64,000 nt of DNA from Rotaria socialis (lineage: Eukaryota > Rotifera > Eurotatoria > Philodinida > Philodinidae): the NCBI GenBank assembly GCA_905331475.1, contig CAJNYU010000010.1, positions 1-64,000 of the forward strand, given 5' to 3'. How positions within the stretch are numbered: position 1 is the first letter of the stretch; each line of letters starts with the position of its first letter. Of this stretch, positions 23,405 through 38,200 are shown piece after piece. A program made the position numbers and the translations under genes. A model generated the notes under the pieces. That model saw only the letters and a list, made by a program, of their open reading frames with translations. It was not told the DNA's origin and ran no database searches.

Positions 23405-25645
23405 TCACAATAAATCATAAAAATAGTCAAGACCTTGGCCGCCGTCCCAAATGGCAACACCAACATTGAGTTTACTTGCTAATTCTAATCGTTTGTAAAT
23501 TGATTTCAAACTTGGATAAAATATAATTGTTTGTGGTAAAGGATGTTGTTGTTGTTGTTGTTGTCGTTTTATTGGCTGACCATGTACAACTGTTGCATGT
23601 TCATCTGTACGAGGATCATAAACAATGAATGATTTCGGATAAGATTTACGAAGAAAATCAATATAATCTCGACCAACAATAGGTTTCATTCCATATTGCT
23701 GTTGATCGGCTTTTGCTGATAATTCAGCTTGATCATAACGATAGCCATAAAAGTTAAGGCCAAGAAATACTTTGATATGAGTTTCACCTTCGGGAACGGG
23801 GAACTTTTCCATGGTCACTTTGATCCATTCTTTAATGAACGAAAAGAAAAAGGAAATCATTCAAAAATTTCTCCTATGAAGTCGAAAGAATTACAATGAA
23901 AGGTGTCTTTTCGGTCTGTAATCTATTTTCTTTTAAGAAGATTGGCACGTTCTTTTCAACTCTTTTCGGTTGACTTATTTCAGTCTAATAGGAAAAAATG
24001 TGTTCGCTTTTTATTTATAGATAAAAAACGCAAAAAACGACAAAATATTCGCATGATCTTTAAAATTAGATATTCTAACAGAAATACTATGATCAAAGAT
24101 AATTTTAATATAGTTCTATTGTGTGATTATACCAGTAGGAAACTGGTTCATTTACTAATCACAAATAATACAATTGTTCGTTATCTTCAACAAGAATTTC
24201 TATATGAAGAACTTCATCATCCCCAGCATTTTGTGTAGTTAGAAAATCATTCTATTAATAGAATTTTATTTTATTAAAGAACTTATTTCGAGAAGTTTCT
24301 CAATTTTTTTTATTCAAGAGATTCTTCAGAATCCGTACTTTAACGTATTTTTTTCTTAATGTCAGCTGCTGTTAAAAAGCAAATGACTGTAAAACAGTAT
24401 TGAGGTACGAAGCTAGATATTTGAATGTTAACTGTGAGACGGATAGAGAAATGCAGCTACATTATGGTTCACAACTTAATTCCGCAAGGATGGTGCTACC
24501 TGCTCAGGAGCTTCGAAATTGGGTCGTCTTTTTTTTTTATATAAATGTACTAATTAAACTTCGAATGTTATAAGAAATTCATGGCGTGATGAGATCTTTT
24601 CTATTATATGAAACACATGATTCTCAGTGAGATCTCCGGCTGTGATCAAGACTAAAGTGCAATAATTAATTATATATAGTCTTTATCTAAGGATTTCTTT
24701 TATTTGCTTGTTAGCTATATTTCTCTCTCTCTATATATATATATTGTGTTAATCTTTACCTAATGGAGCAATTGGCCCTGGTTCTCTGTTGGGAAAATCA
24801 TATGTCATAACACTAAATCCATCTAAATGTTCATATAACATTTCAAAATCATTTGTATTAAACAATTCATCATATGGTGGTACAGCTAAAATAATTTGTT
24901 TCTTTTTGCCATTATTTTCTATTTGATGTACACGTTCAGCAATATCAGTAATGATATGGCTAAGTGTTGGTTTTGATGCACCACGAAATTGAACAAGTAA
25001 TTCAAGTACATAACCATCAAATAGATCTGTATTTTCATTCAGAAATGTTGCAAATGTCGATGCTAATTCTTGTTTTTCATTCTCCGATTGAAATAAAGCA
25101 TGAATATCATCAGCAGACCATTTCTCAAATATGATACGTGGTACAATTTGAACTTTAGGATTTTTTTCTTTCAATGCGCCAATCCATTTCTTATCAATAT
25201 CATGTGTACCTTCAACAATATATTTTTCAAAACCATTTCGTTTTATACTTAACCAGACTGGTGAAATATAATCAAATTTTTTTGTAAATATTTTTGCTAT
25301 ATCATAACCATGAGAATTCCATGGGGTTATATAAACAAGTGTTGGGTTAGTAAATTCTCGAGTTTCTAAACATGTTGTGCAATATGATTGATAATTTTCA
25401 AGAATTGATTTTGAATCAATATTTTCTTGTATAAGATTACGTTGTAAAACATTAGTTTTGCCTGGTGGTAAGGATTGGAATGATGATGATACAGAAGGAG
25501 GCGGAGTCGATCGAGTCAATGGCGGCGGTGTCGCTGCTACTTTTTCGGCTGCACGCACTGGTGCTTTGCGACTACCAGGTCCGATTGTTGATTCAATGGA
25601 AATTATTAAACAAAATAGTAAGAAGAAACAAAGATAGTGTGCCAT
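23405..25645 (-). CDS. CHID1: CHID1, chitinase domain-containing protein 1
   Basis: Two exons, 25645-24760 and 23829-23405, join in phase (APLG|EWIK) to 436 residues. The protein starts with a signal peptide (MAHYLCFFLLFCLIISIEST), then a Pro/Ser/Thr-rich linker, then a GH18-like TIM barrel. Landmarks matching CHID1 are YITPWNSHGYDIAK, FDYISPVWLSIKR, FDGYVLEL, DGFSVMTYDFP, PGPIAPLG, FLGLNFYGYRYD and the end VAIWDGGQGLDYFYDLL. CHID1 (stabilin-1-interacting chitinase-like protein) is a lysosomal/secreted carbohydrate binder that lacks the canonical DxxDxDxE chitinase motif, and it is absent here too. A polyglutamine insert (near 23549-23569) interrupts the second half. The intron is 930 nt. The RMI2 start follows 153 nt after the stop. 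Confidence 0.93.
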
Positions 25646-26296
25646 CTAAAAAGAAGAATAATAGAAACCAAAAACTTGATGATTGACCAAGAAGCGTTTA
25701 CATTAGTCGCAATTTGCCCGACTGCCATTCTACAAAGACTCGTACGTTAAATATAAGCTGCTGTAACGGTAAACACAGTCATCTGTTACGCTTCGAATAA
25801 GGAACTATTTACCACAATAATACCGTCGTTTTGACAACGTAAAAGTAGCCGTTTAATAATTTACATAAAGAGAAAATATATTGCTTTTTGTCTGTTCTTT
25901 CATATTTGTTCGAAAAATGATATTAACCAAGACGACGAAGTGGCGGAGTAATATTGTGTCATGAGAAAAATAAGAAAAGTTCGTGTGGCTTATGAGTTGT
26001 AATTTTTCCTCGCTCTCTCTTGAGACTTAAACCATGACCAGAAATATGGTCAGAATTTCTCTACTAATAATTGCATAGAAAATATTCAGTTTTGTTTTTG
26101 ACTCACAATGAAATACTCTCTTACTCCAAGGATCAACTAAATAGAATAAAAACAACAAATTAAATCTCGTATGGGACATACTTCTTATTGATAGATACAT
26201 ATATTTATATCAATCAATAAGAAGAGAAAAAAAATCTTTTTATTTAAAAACATTTCCGCTCAAATACAAAACAAAAATAAAAATAAATCATAGATT
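25646..26296. other. Spacer between ITPR 3' end and CHID1 start
   Basis: Holds the 3' untranslated region of ITPR and the upstream region of CHID1 (both minus strand). No exon or recognisable element seen. Confidence 0.5.
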
Positions 26297-29200
26297 TTAT
26301 GATGTTGGTAATGGCGCATTGGGTAGAAAATTCATCCGATGCTTTTGTGTTCGAGATTCTGTTACCTAGAGAATAAGATAAACACGAAAATGAAATTATA
26401 AAACAAAAGATCTTTTACTAGTTTTTGCAATTCATTTAATTCCATTGTTAATGTCTTTATTGCATCATTAGCGTTCTCCATTTGAATTTTTAAGATACGA
26501 TTATCTTGATCTTCTTTGTTTTTATCTTCCTGAGTATCTAGACTACTGGTTCGCATTCGTGGAAACCAATCAAGATTTCTTTGCTAGAAAATGAAAAAAA
26601 TATAATTTTATTCTTCTGTTTAAATTTCTAACAAAAAATAACGAACTTCAATCATTTCATGAACATAACTTTCGGGACCCGTATATTCGGTTGGATCTTT
26701 CACATGAATTAAAACCATAAAGTATACATAATTCCACATATTATGAACTTTACGTATATGATCTTCAAATGTTACGTGTTTATTATCAAATGATTTCCGA
26801 TCGAGTGCTGAAGAGAAAAAGAATTCATTTTATTTTGGGTATTACAATCGGATGTGTTTTGACATACCACAAATAAAACATGTATTACGAAGTATTTCAT
26901 CATTTCTTTGTTTTTCTGTACGTAAATCAGCAAAATTATCAATAATAACACCAAAAATTAAATTTAAAGTTATAATTATGACAATGAAGAAGAACATCAT
27001 ATCATAGATAACACGAAAGAAATACAATGGTTCCTGAAAATAAACAAAAACAATTCTCAAGTGTCATTCCTTCATAGATATCGATGTATGATTGACGTCT
27101 ATCAATCATTGTTGGGGATTTAAATGATAGACTGTTGAACAAAATATGCTCAGAAATCGATAGCAATTCATTAACTCGAACAGATACAATATTTCAAATA
27201 TATGTCAACCATTGGCAAAGAAAAACATTTACAAATAATACAATATCTCTCTACCGGATAAGACATCTACTTAGACATTCACCTGCTAATATCAATATCA
27301 TGTTAATCCTGCAGACGTCACACCCATAAGCTTATTTTCAATGATCGAAATTTAACAAGACAAAAGAAAAACTTTCATCAAACTCAATAATCATAAATGA
27401 GAAAATCGAATCAATTATCTCTGATACAACTAGATGACAGTTAACTTTTTTTTTATCACTGCGAATCATATTCAGAAAAATCTTTTTGCTTACTCGACTT
27501 GAAGGTTGTCTTAAAACATCGCCAATACCACCGCCATTTCTTAATCCTTTATTTAGCGTTGTTACAATACACATAAATAATGTATCGCAAGCACGTTCAA
27601 GTAGTTCATTGTCGGCATCTTCTTCTGACAGAACATTCGATGTTTGACTAACAGGACTCATATGACCAGTTGTTTTATCATTCGTACAATTGTCTTTTGT
27701 ACAGTATTCATTGTCATTAGCAGCTGGAATGATTGTAGCTACACAAAAAGAAAAAGATAATAATTTATTCAGTTTGATTTCATTTTTTTAAATGCAAAAC
27801 ACAATTAAAATAGTAAAACAAAAATACAAGACAACAAATAGTTGACATACAAGTCAAAACCGTTGTTTTAATGATATGATTTGAACGTTGGTATGGTAGA
27901 GAATGTTTTCTTTGTTGGATATGGTTTAAAAAGTCATTACGAAAAAATAGAAAACCCAAAAGAGAAAATAGATATATAAGTATAAGTGCTAATGTCATTG
28001 TTAACATAATTGATTTTCCATTTCGTGTTACTGATTTCGTGACTTGAAATAATGATGCATCTCGAAAAATGATATCAAGTAGCTGGAAAAATAAAAGTCA
28101 GCATAATTATTTTCCTTAGTTTAACAAGTAAATTTACACATGAAAAGCAAGCGAAGCATAAAGAAAATTGTCGTTTTATTTTTGATTCTACTTACTTAAT
28201 AAATTAGTCTTATTATTCGATGTGACATTCAATATTTGATTATCGATTGACATTGCTTTTATATTAACTTCCATTAGAAAATCATCTTGGATAAATAGAT
28301 AACCACATATAGCAAATAGATAAATAATAATCACAGCAAATACTGCTGTTAATATAACAGATTTAGCATTGCGTACAACACATTGAATTACATTCCACAA
28401 TGTATCTTCACGATAGACAACATCAAGCAGCTAAGAGAACGAATACAATACAACATCAAACATTTCTATCGATGAAAACGGAGTATTTTTGAAAATCTTC
28501 AATTATCCTCTAGTCATTAAAGTAAGGAGATTTTTATAGCTACAATTATCTTGATAAATGACTAAGTCTCTCTATATTCACAGTCAATAGGAAATTATAT
28601 AAGTAATATTTTCTTAACTCAACTGTTCCCGAGTTCATCTGCTCCAGACAATTAGACAGACTCTCACTTCAACTCAACTATTTCTCATAATTTCATTAAT
28701 TTAAAGCATAAATTTACAATGAGCAATAAGCATAGATAGACATTTAACTTACTAATAAACTATAGAAAAATTCATGTAGACATAATCCAAGAACACAAAG
28801 TAGTAAATATCCAACATGATAAACAAGTTGAAAATTAGTTAAATTTTCATAACGGGATTTTGAGAATGTTCCATTATTGCCCATAAAACTAACTAAAAAT
28901 ATTCCTTTATTTAGTACCTAGAAGAAAACAAATGATAGATGAAAAAGAAAAATGATCGGTCTGAAAATAACAATTTCATACTTGTATGGCTCCCATTAAC
29001 CACAAAGTGGGCCCAAGACCGACTGAATAAATTGATCTTAAAATACCCGCAACAAAAAGCATGCGCATTGATGTGGCATTTGGTTTGATTAAAATAGTAA
29101 TCAAAGTCATTAATAGTCCACTCCAAATAGCTGCTGAACTTCGAGAATCAAGATCTTATTTAAAAAAAAAATCCTACAGTTCAAATTCTATTTTAACGAT

Positions 29201-32200
29201 AGAAGACTTTACCTTTAAGTCCTTTATTAAATGGATAAAATACAGCAACAAGAATATTAATTAAAACAGCGAAATTAAATGATATATCACTCCATAATGA
29301 CATTTGTGATGAAAACCAATATAATGTTGGTTGATGTCTGAGTTTTCTTTGCCATTTCATTTCTTCGAATATTTCAGAAAATTTCTCAAAGAAATCTTTC
29401 ACTTTAGAACCTTGTTCATCTTGTTCACATGTTAAAAATACTTTTTGTTTTTTTTCATTGGTTAAAAATTCGCATAATTGTGGAACAGGAAATACAACTA
29501 GACAGACAGAAATATACATACGTATGTATCTCTTTAAATGTAACACATTCGAATTTTACTTGGTTCTATAGATCGATCTTGTCGAATAATTTCAATTTCA
29601 GCTGTATGTTTATGATAATAAGACAAAGCTTCATCGTCTAATGTTCGTTGTTTCATTAACATTTCAAGTTCACGATTGTGACGAGCAAGCTAAATAATCA
29701 AAGAAGAAGAAGAAAACAAAAACAAGTTTAATTTCGATAACACATATCGATTTGAATTGAATCATATACTTGATATGTAAGAATATACATATTATGACCG
29801 ACAGTTTTAGCAACATTACTAGTGTCATCATTTGATTCTTCATCATGTATTATTTCATCGTTTGTATCTTCTTTAGGTTCTGTATCTTGTTCTTTACCAC
29901 GCGCATAAATTTGACAGCCAACGTCCAGCTAAAATACAATTTAACAAAATTTAGTCATACAGAACATTGTTCTTCATATTTTACTAATTGTGAAACAGGC
30001 GTAATATTTCGAAGAATACGTTCTGCATTTGTACTATCATCACGACTTTCCATTACAGCTAAAAGTAATTTTGATGCATTGTCCTAGAAAATGAAATGAA
30101 TCGAAATTATCGAGGAAACTTTTGTTGATGTTTACTTTTAATTCAAGTACAAGATCGTAATTCTTTTGATTCAATGGTGTTATATCATTTAAAACAATAG
30201 CAATAATAATATCAATGCCATTTGATTCGTGATTGACAATGGAATCTTGATTATCACGACATGGTCCTTGACAATATTCAGTTAGTGTAATTAATGCTTG
30301 ATTAATTAAATCAACATTATCTTCGTTAATGTAATTTCCTAATAAACCAAGTAAACCTGTTTGTGAACCACAAATAGAATCGAGAAATTTTAATGTTTCA
30401 CAAACAAGATTGTAATTTGTCTTATGTTTAGTTTGTAATCGAAGGTAATTCTAATAGAATTTTTAAAGGAAATTAAATGTAGTTTATAATCAATTAGAGA
30501 TATGCAAACCTGAAATTCAGGATTATGATTTTCACAAAGTAATTGTAAAAAACGTAATATTGGTTGCATTATACGAAGTTCAAATACAAGTTTAGGACGA
30601 CGATGTTGAGACCTAAGAATATAAAATTTCATTTGTATTTACAAGGTATTTTTATCTTATCAGCATAGAGCTAGATATTAGAATCCTTCGCCTCAGATAT
30701 GGCTAAGAAAGTAGAATCTTCTATGGAATTATTAGAAAAGTCTGCTGTTTCTATAGATGTTAATTCAGTTGGTGGTGTGCATTTTTTCTTAAATTTATAA
30801 CTTGTTCTTTTATATTTATTCTATAACGGAGATAATGGATTAGCCGATCATTTTTTATCTATAACAAATGTATTGTAGCCATTCAAATATTGGCAAAGTC
30901 GTTGAGTATGTTTTTTTCTCATTGTTTTGAAAATTCATCTAATTACCGTCCGATTTCTATGAGTGCAAAGTCGTAAAACCTCGACTTAAAACCTTACAGT
31001 CACCCAAGCTTTTTCGTCCTTATCGAAGATTCTAAAGGAAAACAAAATCATTTGAAATCCTACTGAAAATCAAGAACATCCATTATTTCATGTATTGAAT
31101 TTCGTTTTGGTTCCGATTGAGATGGTGTTTGGTGAGTAGTCGTTCTAGCTTCTAGTGCTTGAAGTGGTTCCATTTCATTAATATCTATAGACAAGTGTAG
31201 AAAATTTCTTTCAACTCTTTTTGTTTAACAATAAACATACTACTATGAACATTCTGTTGTAGTTTTAATGAACTATTCGCTGATGAGTTAAGTGTAGTCT
31301 TCTCCTCAGTTGTTGGAATAGCTGACGATCTGTTATCGTTCGTAGTTGAACTGATGTTTGGCGAAATAAGATCCAGTCTCGATGTGAATACTCCATCGTC
31401 ATAATCATCATTTTCTATATGCGTATCATTTGTAATTGATGACATACTTTTCAATATTTTTTGAGCTGTATACATTTTATCATAAAAAACTTGAAAGAAC
31501 TTTTCAGATGCTATTTCACATTCATTTAAACGACGAAAAATACTTTTCTATGAAAACAAAAACATTTTTAAAGATTTATTTCAATATAAAAACAAAAACA
31601 TTGATAACTAACTTGAACTTCGGTATTTCCACCTTCCAATAAGGCAATAGCTAAATGAATACTTTCTTCGAGAATATTTATTGACGAGTGACTTATAAAC
31701 AATTCAACTACAAGATCACTAGCACCTTGTTTATTTAATTCATTTTGTGTTAATCGCAATCGTTCAATAGCATCTTCGTCTAAATAAAATAAATCAATGA
31801 AATGTAGATTTTTTAAGATATCACGCACAAAATCAAGATTTTGCCGAGAAGTGGTAAAGATCCTTTATTATTGCATAGTTTTTATGGAATCATTCGACTA
31901 TGGAAAGACAATCGAACAATAACGAGACTATGCTCGAGGGTAGATTCGAACTCGAATTCATATGTGATAAACACCCGGTCACTTTTTACGTACCTTTTAC
32001 GGCTTGATGAATCGATTTTAAATATTGTGTATCATCAGAAAAGTAACGTCGGAGTAATTTTAATCGTAAACTTTGTCCCTAACAAAACAAATAAATGCTT
32101 ATGGTATAGCTATGTAGGAAGCAACAACAAAAACAAAAGTTCTATACTATTGTTTCAAATTCAGTATTGCTTTTAACCATTGATTTAAGTGAATGCATAA

Positions 32201-35200
32201 TACGTAAGCACAGATTTTCATCTGTTTGTGTAAGTAAATATTTAGCATGTTGTATTAATCTAATTTAGTAATAGAGGATTATATAGTTTAGCTTAAATTA
32301 GAATGAACAATTTATACTTGTGAACAAACGCTCCGTGGAGAAATTTTAATCGACATTCATTTTTCTCAGGAAAAAGAGCAGCGGGTGCTCGAATAACGTC
32401 CACGAGTATACTAATTTCTGCTAGTATCAATGGAGTTAATCTGGCACTAGTCTGAGAAAGAAATGCCTAAATAACCAAAATAGCAATGAGATATTTTATT
32501 TAAAGTATAAAAAAAAGAATTTTCATTACCACAAAACCATCAATAACACGTTTATGTTCAATATCTTCTGAGTGGTCATATCCGTCGATTGAATAGGTAT
32601 CACTATGTCGCGGTTCTAATGTAGCACTACGACTTGTACGATGTGACGGTAGCATTGATTCACTCATTGAACTATGATTTGAGCGTAGGAAATGAATGAG
32701 ACCACGCCGATCAGCTAATAATTCAAGTAGTAATCAATGAAAAAGAGATTGACTTTTAAATGTTTATTTTTCTTTACCAATTAATGATATTATATGAATA
32801 CATCGATCAACACGTTCTCGTTGTGTAGCTGTTAACCATGATGCAGTAAATAATTTTATTAAATGACTATGTAGTGATATCAGAGTTGTATTGCGATGCT
32901 AGAGAAAACATTAGAAAAATAAATGTTTAATGCGTCGGACAAATAATTCAAACGAGACAAGCATGCATTCCTACAACTAAGCAATGGGTTATCTTATTTA
33001 GCTTGATATTAGAGCACACATAAGTCTTACTTGAATTTCAAGACTATTCAAAATCTGCAATGAAAGAATACTTTCTAACACATGCATAAACATGAAATAT
33101 GGATTATTTTGTTGTGTTAGTAAGAATAACGTTTTTTTTTCTTCCTCAAATGAATCTAGCAAAGTACCTCCCAAGAAGCAATTATCGATGGCGAGATATG
33201 AATAGATCGATTTTCATCCTAAGAGTATACCTCGCGAATTAAATATTTGTTATTTAATTAAGAAGCATTTATATATGTATATATGAGTATTTTAAATTAA
33301 AGAATGAATACGTTTCGAATAGGCTTACTTGCGGCGCTGATGCTTGTTCGAAGAAAGGAGAATTGAAAAATTGAGTTAATAAATCGATGACTGTATTTAA
33401 GATGTATTTTTCTAGATTGGGTTCGTCGGTTGCCTTGGCGATCAGCTAGAAATAGTTAAAAGATGAATTATATTTTGGTCGAGCCTATCTTTCACAAATA
33501 AAGCAAAACTTTGTTTACATATGACTCAAACTGAATAAATACAGAAATCTGTGCAGGATTAACACTTGTATTTTGTAGATAGTCTCATTCAAAAACAAAA
33601 CTCACGTTTGACAATAACCATACAGTGTCTCAAGGTGCTGCATTATGTTTTCGAAGAAATCCTACATTGGATTCTTAATTATTCGAGTAGATATCTGTAT
33701 AGAATTCGTTCTCTAATTGTTCTCTCTTACTTTTTCAATATCTGGACAAAATGACTGTTCAATTAATGCATAAATATGTTGACTATTGTAAATTTCTTTC
33801 ATTTCGACTTCTGTATCAATGTAACAATGATTTAAGAATGTAACATAAGCATCTTTGACCTGAAAACAAAATACGAAATCGATTGTAATTATAAAAACAA
33901 TCTAAGGAATAATACGCACTTCAGGTATACATTCTGGATGTGTTACTATTATAACAAGATCATCAAGGCCAATTAATGAATGACATTTGATTTCTGTCGA
34001 TGCATTTTTTCCTTCAGTACACATTGCCAACAGATGAACAAGTTGAATGTGATAATTTAATAATGAATTTGGATCTGTTCGTTCAGTGTCTGATTTCATA
34101 CGTTCGAACAGATTAGTTAAATTTCCTTTCTCATAGAAAATTAATACTTCATCAGAAGTAACCAACTAAATAAAATTTTCATAACACATTTTAATGCATT
34201 GCTTTTAAATTCTTACTTCAGACATAATTATATCTTGACAATTTTTTATATATTGATTTTCTGCTTTAACAATTGTTTGAAGAAATTTAATATATATCAC
34301 TTTTCTTCCGTGTAATTCAATTAAATGAACAAAGTGTTGAATACGTTTTTCGGTCATTGTTTTACATAATTGAATATTATTTAGAAATATATAACAACAT
34401 GTTTCTACTTCTTGTTCCTAATTGAAAGTTAGAAGAAGAAAAAAAGATATCAAATCACCTGAGTCACTCATATCGAGAGCGGACTTAACATAAGTAGAAC
34501 AGGGAATATTTTTGTCTATCAGTTCAAGAAAATTTTGAATGTAAGATGCAGCTACGTATGATTAAGTTCATTATACATTTTTTTTTCTGATGAGATGAGC
34601 TAATGAATGATGTTCAAGTTGGGACAACGTGCACGATATAGTCTTTACTGAAGTGTAAATATCCCCGAGATTTTTTGATATGAAGTTATTACTGATCACA
34701 TGCTAAACTTTGCACAGAGATAGATCCTAACTAGAATTGTTTGTTAGGGGAAAGTTCAGGTGTTTTTAATGTATTTCCATTCTGAAACAAAACCATCGAA
34801 TCTACTAGTGCATATCAATGATGCAAACAGCATGTGTTCTGAAAAGGAACAGGACCGTTTTTAAGAATGATAGATTGTTCGAAATCTAGAGGTTCATTCG
34901 CTGTGTTATCTAATATCCATTCACTGGACACTCTCTCTAAATATTAGTATCATCAGCTCTTGAACAATTTGCTAATATATGCTTCTTCAATTAACTAGTG
35001 TGTCTAGACGGCAGAAGAACTCAGATATAAGGACGATGCACCAGTCTGGTCTACTGCTTAGAGCCTCAGCTATTAAATCAATCACCACACAGGCAGGCTA
35101 CTATAATTACAATCAAGATGAATAACAGGAGTGCTACTATTTTCCTTCTGTTAAATCGTTTCAAAATCGATTCATCATTTGAGGAACTATATTTTTCAGT

Positions 35201-38200
35201 TCTGGTTTAAAACAACGCCCGAGAATTAAAACAATGACTATGCTATGTTGAATTCTATTCTACCTCGGATAATTGCTGATAATCATTAAAATATAAATCA
35301 TATAGTTTCTCTTGGTTGGTTGGATTTTCATAACAAAAATATTGCAGAAGATTATGAGCTAATTTCATTATATGATTCATTCGAGTATCTTCCATCTGGA
35401 AAAAAAAACATAATTAAATGTAAACGCAACAAGTTTCGTTTGATCAGTTTATTCTACTTTATCATATGGAATTTTCAATAGATCAAGTACAACAACATGT
35501 ACACCCATATTTCTTAATAAACGTTGTTCATTTTCACGTGCATATAAATTACCGCCACTCGTCTCAACAACGCATAATTTCATCATTCGATGAAGAATCT
35601 AAATTAAAAAAATACATTCCAATGTGATTAACAATCATTTTCTTTTCTCAACTAATAAATTTTCATTGAAATCACATGCATAAGCTAATCAATAGAAATG
35701 AGGCACATGCTGATCTATTCTTCCCAAGTACAAAATCGTATGATATTGTTTTTGAAATAATTGATTGAAATCACATAACGCAAACCGTGCATATATCAGA
35801 CCACAATTAAAAGAAGAATGCAGCATTTCTTTCTAGCTTTAGCAAAGGTATATGTAGATATTATTAAGAAAAAAGCGTTCCAATCGAGAGTAATAGAGAA
35901 AGAAAAGCAGTGAAAGATAAAATGTAGATATTTCTATGTGTATGAAATGCTCGTTACCATGTCAATAAATCTATGTATGCCCTGTGAAAATATATATGCA
36001 TTTGAGAGAATAAGACATTGGTTGATATTATCATGTTTAGGTGTAAGTGTTACGACTCAAAATAATTCAGTAGTTAGTAAGCAAAGTTATTGAGTTTTGA
36101 AAGTTGAAAGAATAGCATAAATGCTACAAACCTGAAAGATGGATGTATATCGATATGATGATTCTTCGCTGATAATTGGACCACCACTATCCCATTCTGT
36201 ATCAGCAAAACCAGATGAAGTTGCCAATTTCTTCAAGTAGAAAAAAAAAGCACAAATGAAATATAATTTAGAGAAGTTATCATTTCAAAGGTAGGAGATT
36301 ATGGAACGATTTCAATTAAAAAAGTTTTAAAACGAACCAGTAGCTTAATTTGAATGTAAATAGTAATGATGGAAGATTCCAGTTACTAATGAAATTTTAT
36401 CTAACTAAGGCTAACCATGGTGACCATTTTCTACTGGAAGATCGTTTCGAGATGCAAATCCTCTATATCTTTGGACTGGTTGATCTGTTCTACCTATCCG
36501 ATAGATACGGTCAAAAACGCACTTCACTTATACGAAACCGAAGAAAAGATTTTATAAGTAACTGATATGAATTTGCTATGCTTTCGAATACAGAAAACTA
36601 ACGATGAGATTCTAAGTTTTTCAAAAACAATCTTTCGCTCAATCCATTCGGTAGGAATGTCGTACGTGAATCTACTGATGTAAAAATTGGTACAGCTATT
36701 TAAATATTTCCATCGAGTTTCTATTTAAACTATGGCTGGCAAGAAAGAAAGTCAAAAATACTTTCTCTTCTAAACTTCTAGTCTTCATATTAGTTTTAAT
36801 CAAATATTTCTTTATACCTTCATTTCTAATTCTTCATCTTTTCTATCTTCATGGTCGGCATTAGCCTCAGTTTCATTTGCATTGGTTAACGTTCCATCTT
36901 TTCCTTTTTTATAAACCCACAATTCAGACTTTTCAACAAATAATCGTAATTGATCCAAATCTATTTTAATTTGTTTGTAATTTTTAATATCAGTTTCACT
37001 AACAAGCAATTGAACTTGATTTAAATGTCGTAGTGTTTCGTTACGTTGATTAAAATGACGAAAAATCAATGATAAAGCACGTGATACTAATGGTTGATAA
37101 TCGTGCATAACAAGATTGAGCAAAACATTGAGAAATGTTTTTCCTTTTGTATCATCTAAATCAAGATTTGGCTCATTCGAATCAAAAATGCATTCAATAT
37201 CGAATATTTGAATTAAATTTGTCAACGGTTCTAAACAAATCAACATAATAGATTTCATTTTTTATAAGATAATATTTTCTCTACCGAGTGAGCCAAATTT
37301 CGATTTAAAAATCGAAATAAGACGAGATATACGAAAATCAAGACGAATGTCAAGAATAAATTCAAGTATTGCAATAATATTCATTTTTGTTTCATAGGCT
37401 AAATCATCGAGTGTATCGGCTTGCTGTTCTTTGGTTGCATCTGCTGCAGAATATAAATTTGGGGTGATGACAGTTTCATATTTTGGCGATTTTGAATTTG
37501 CTAGAGCAATTGATGGAACTAAGTAATTAAAGTCAAATTTCTTTTTTCTTCTTCTTCTCCGGATATTTATATCGAACAAACCTCGTTCTAAATGTGGACT
37601 AGTTCTTTGCTTCGGTGAAATTTTACTAGTATCTAATATTCCAAGAAGTGTTTTGGTTAATTTAAGTAAATCTTCAAAACTATAAAAACCAAAAAATATT
37701 AAACGACGAGCTAAATTAACAACCTAGAAAAAAAATTGACTAGTTGTTATTTTCTAATCGCAAAAAAAGAAAGTTTTACTTCATGTGTTAATTTATTTTG
37801 TTCTCTATCAGCAAATGAATTCGGTTGTTCAACAACTGTATTAAGATAATCTTCAACAAATTTCATCGTTGATTCAAATTTTAGTTTGTTTTCATTTTTA
37901 TCGGTTGGCTCAAGTGACCCATTTATTGTTTGATCATACCTAAAGAGAAATATCAATTCGTTTTTTCAAATGTAAAAGAAAAGAATGATTTTCGTTTTAC
38001 TCATATAAAGATATAGTTGGTTTAACTTGATTCCATAATCGTGCATATTTGATGCGTGTTACTTCTTCTTGTGGATCACGATTCACATGAATATGAATCA
38101 TTAAAGCACAAAATGCTGCACGTAGATCTGCAGGAAGATTTTCACTCTTTATACATCTGATAAAACAAAACGGAAATACTCTAGGAAAGGTACAGAAAAA

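Noticed and set aside
31925..31975. tRNA-like T-arm (GAGTTCGAATCTACC on the minus strand) in an ITPR intron
   Set aside because: No matching D arm, anticodon stem or acceptor stem could be paired; at most an old tRNA-derived repeat fragment.
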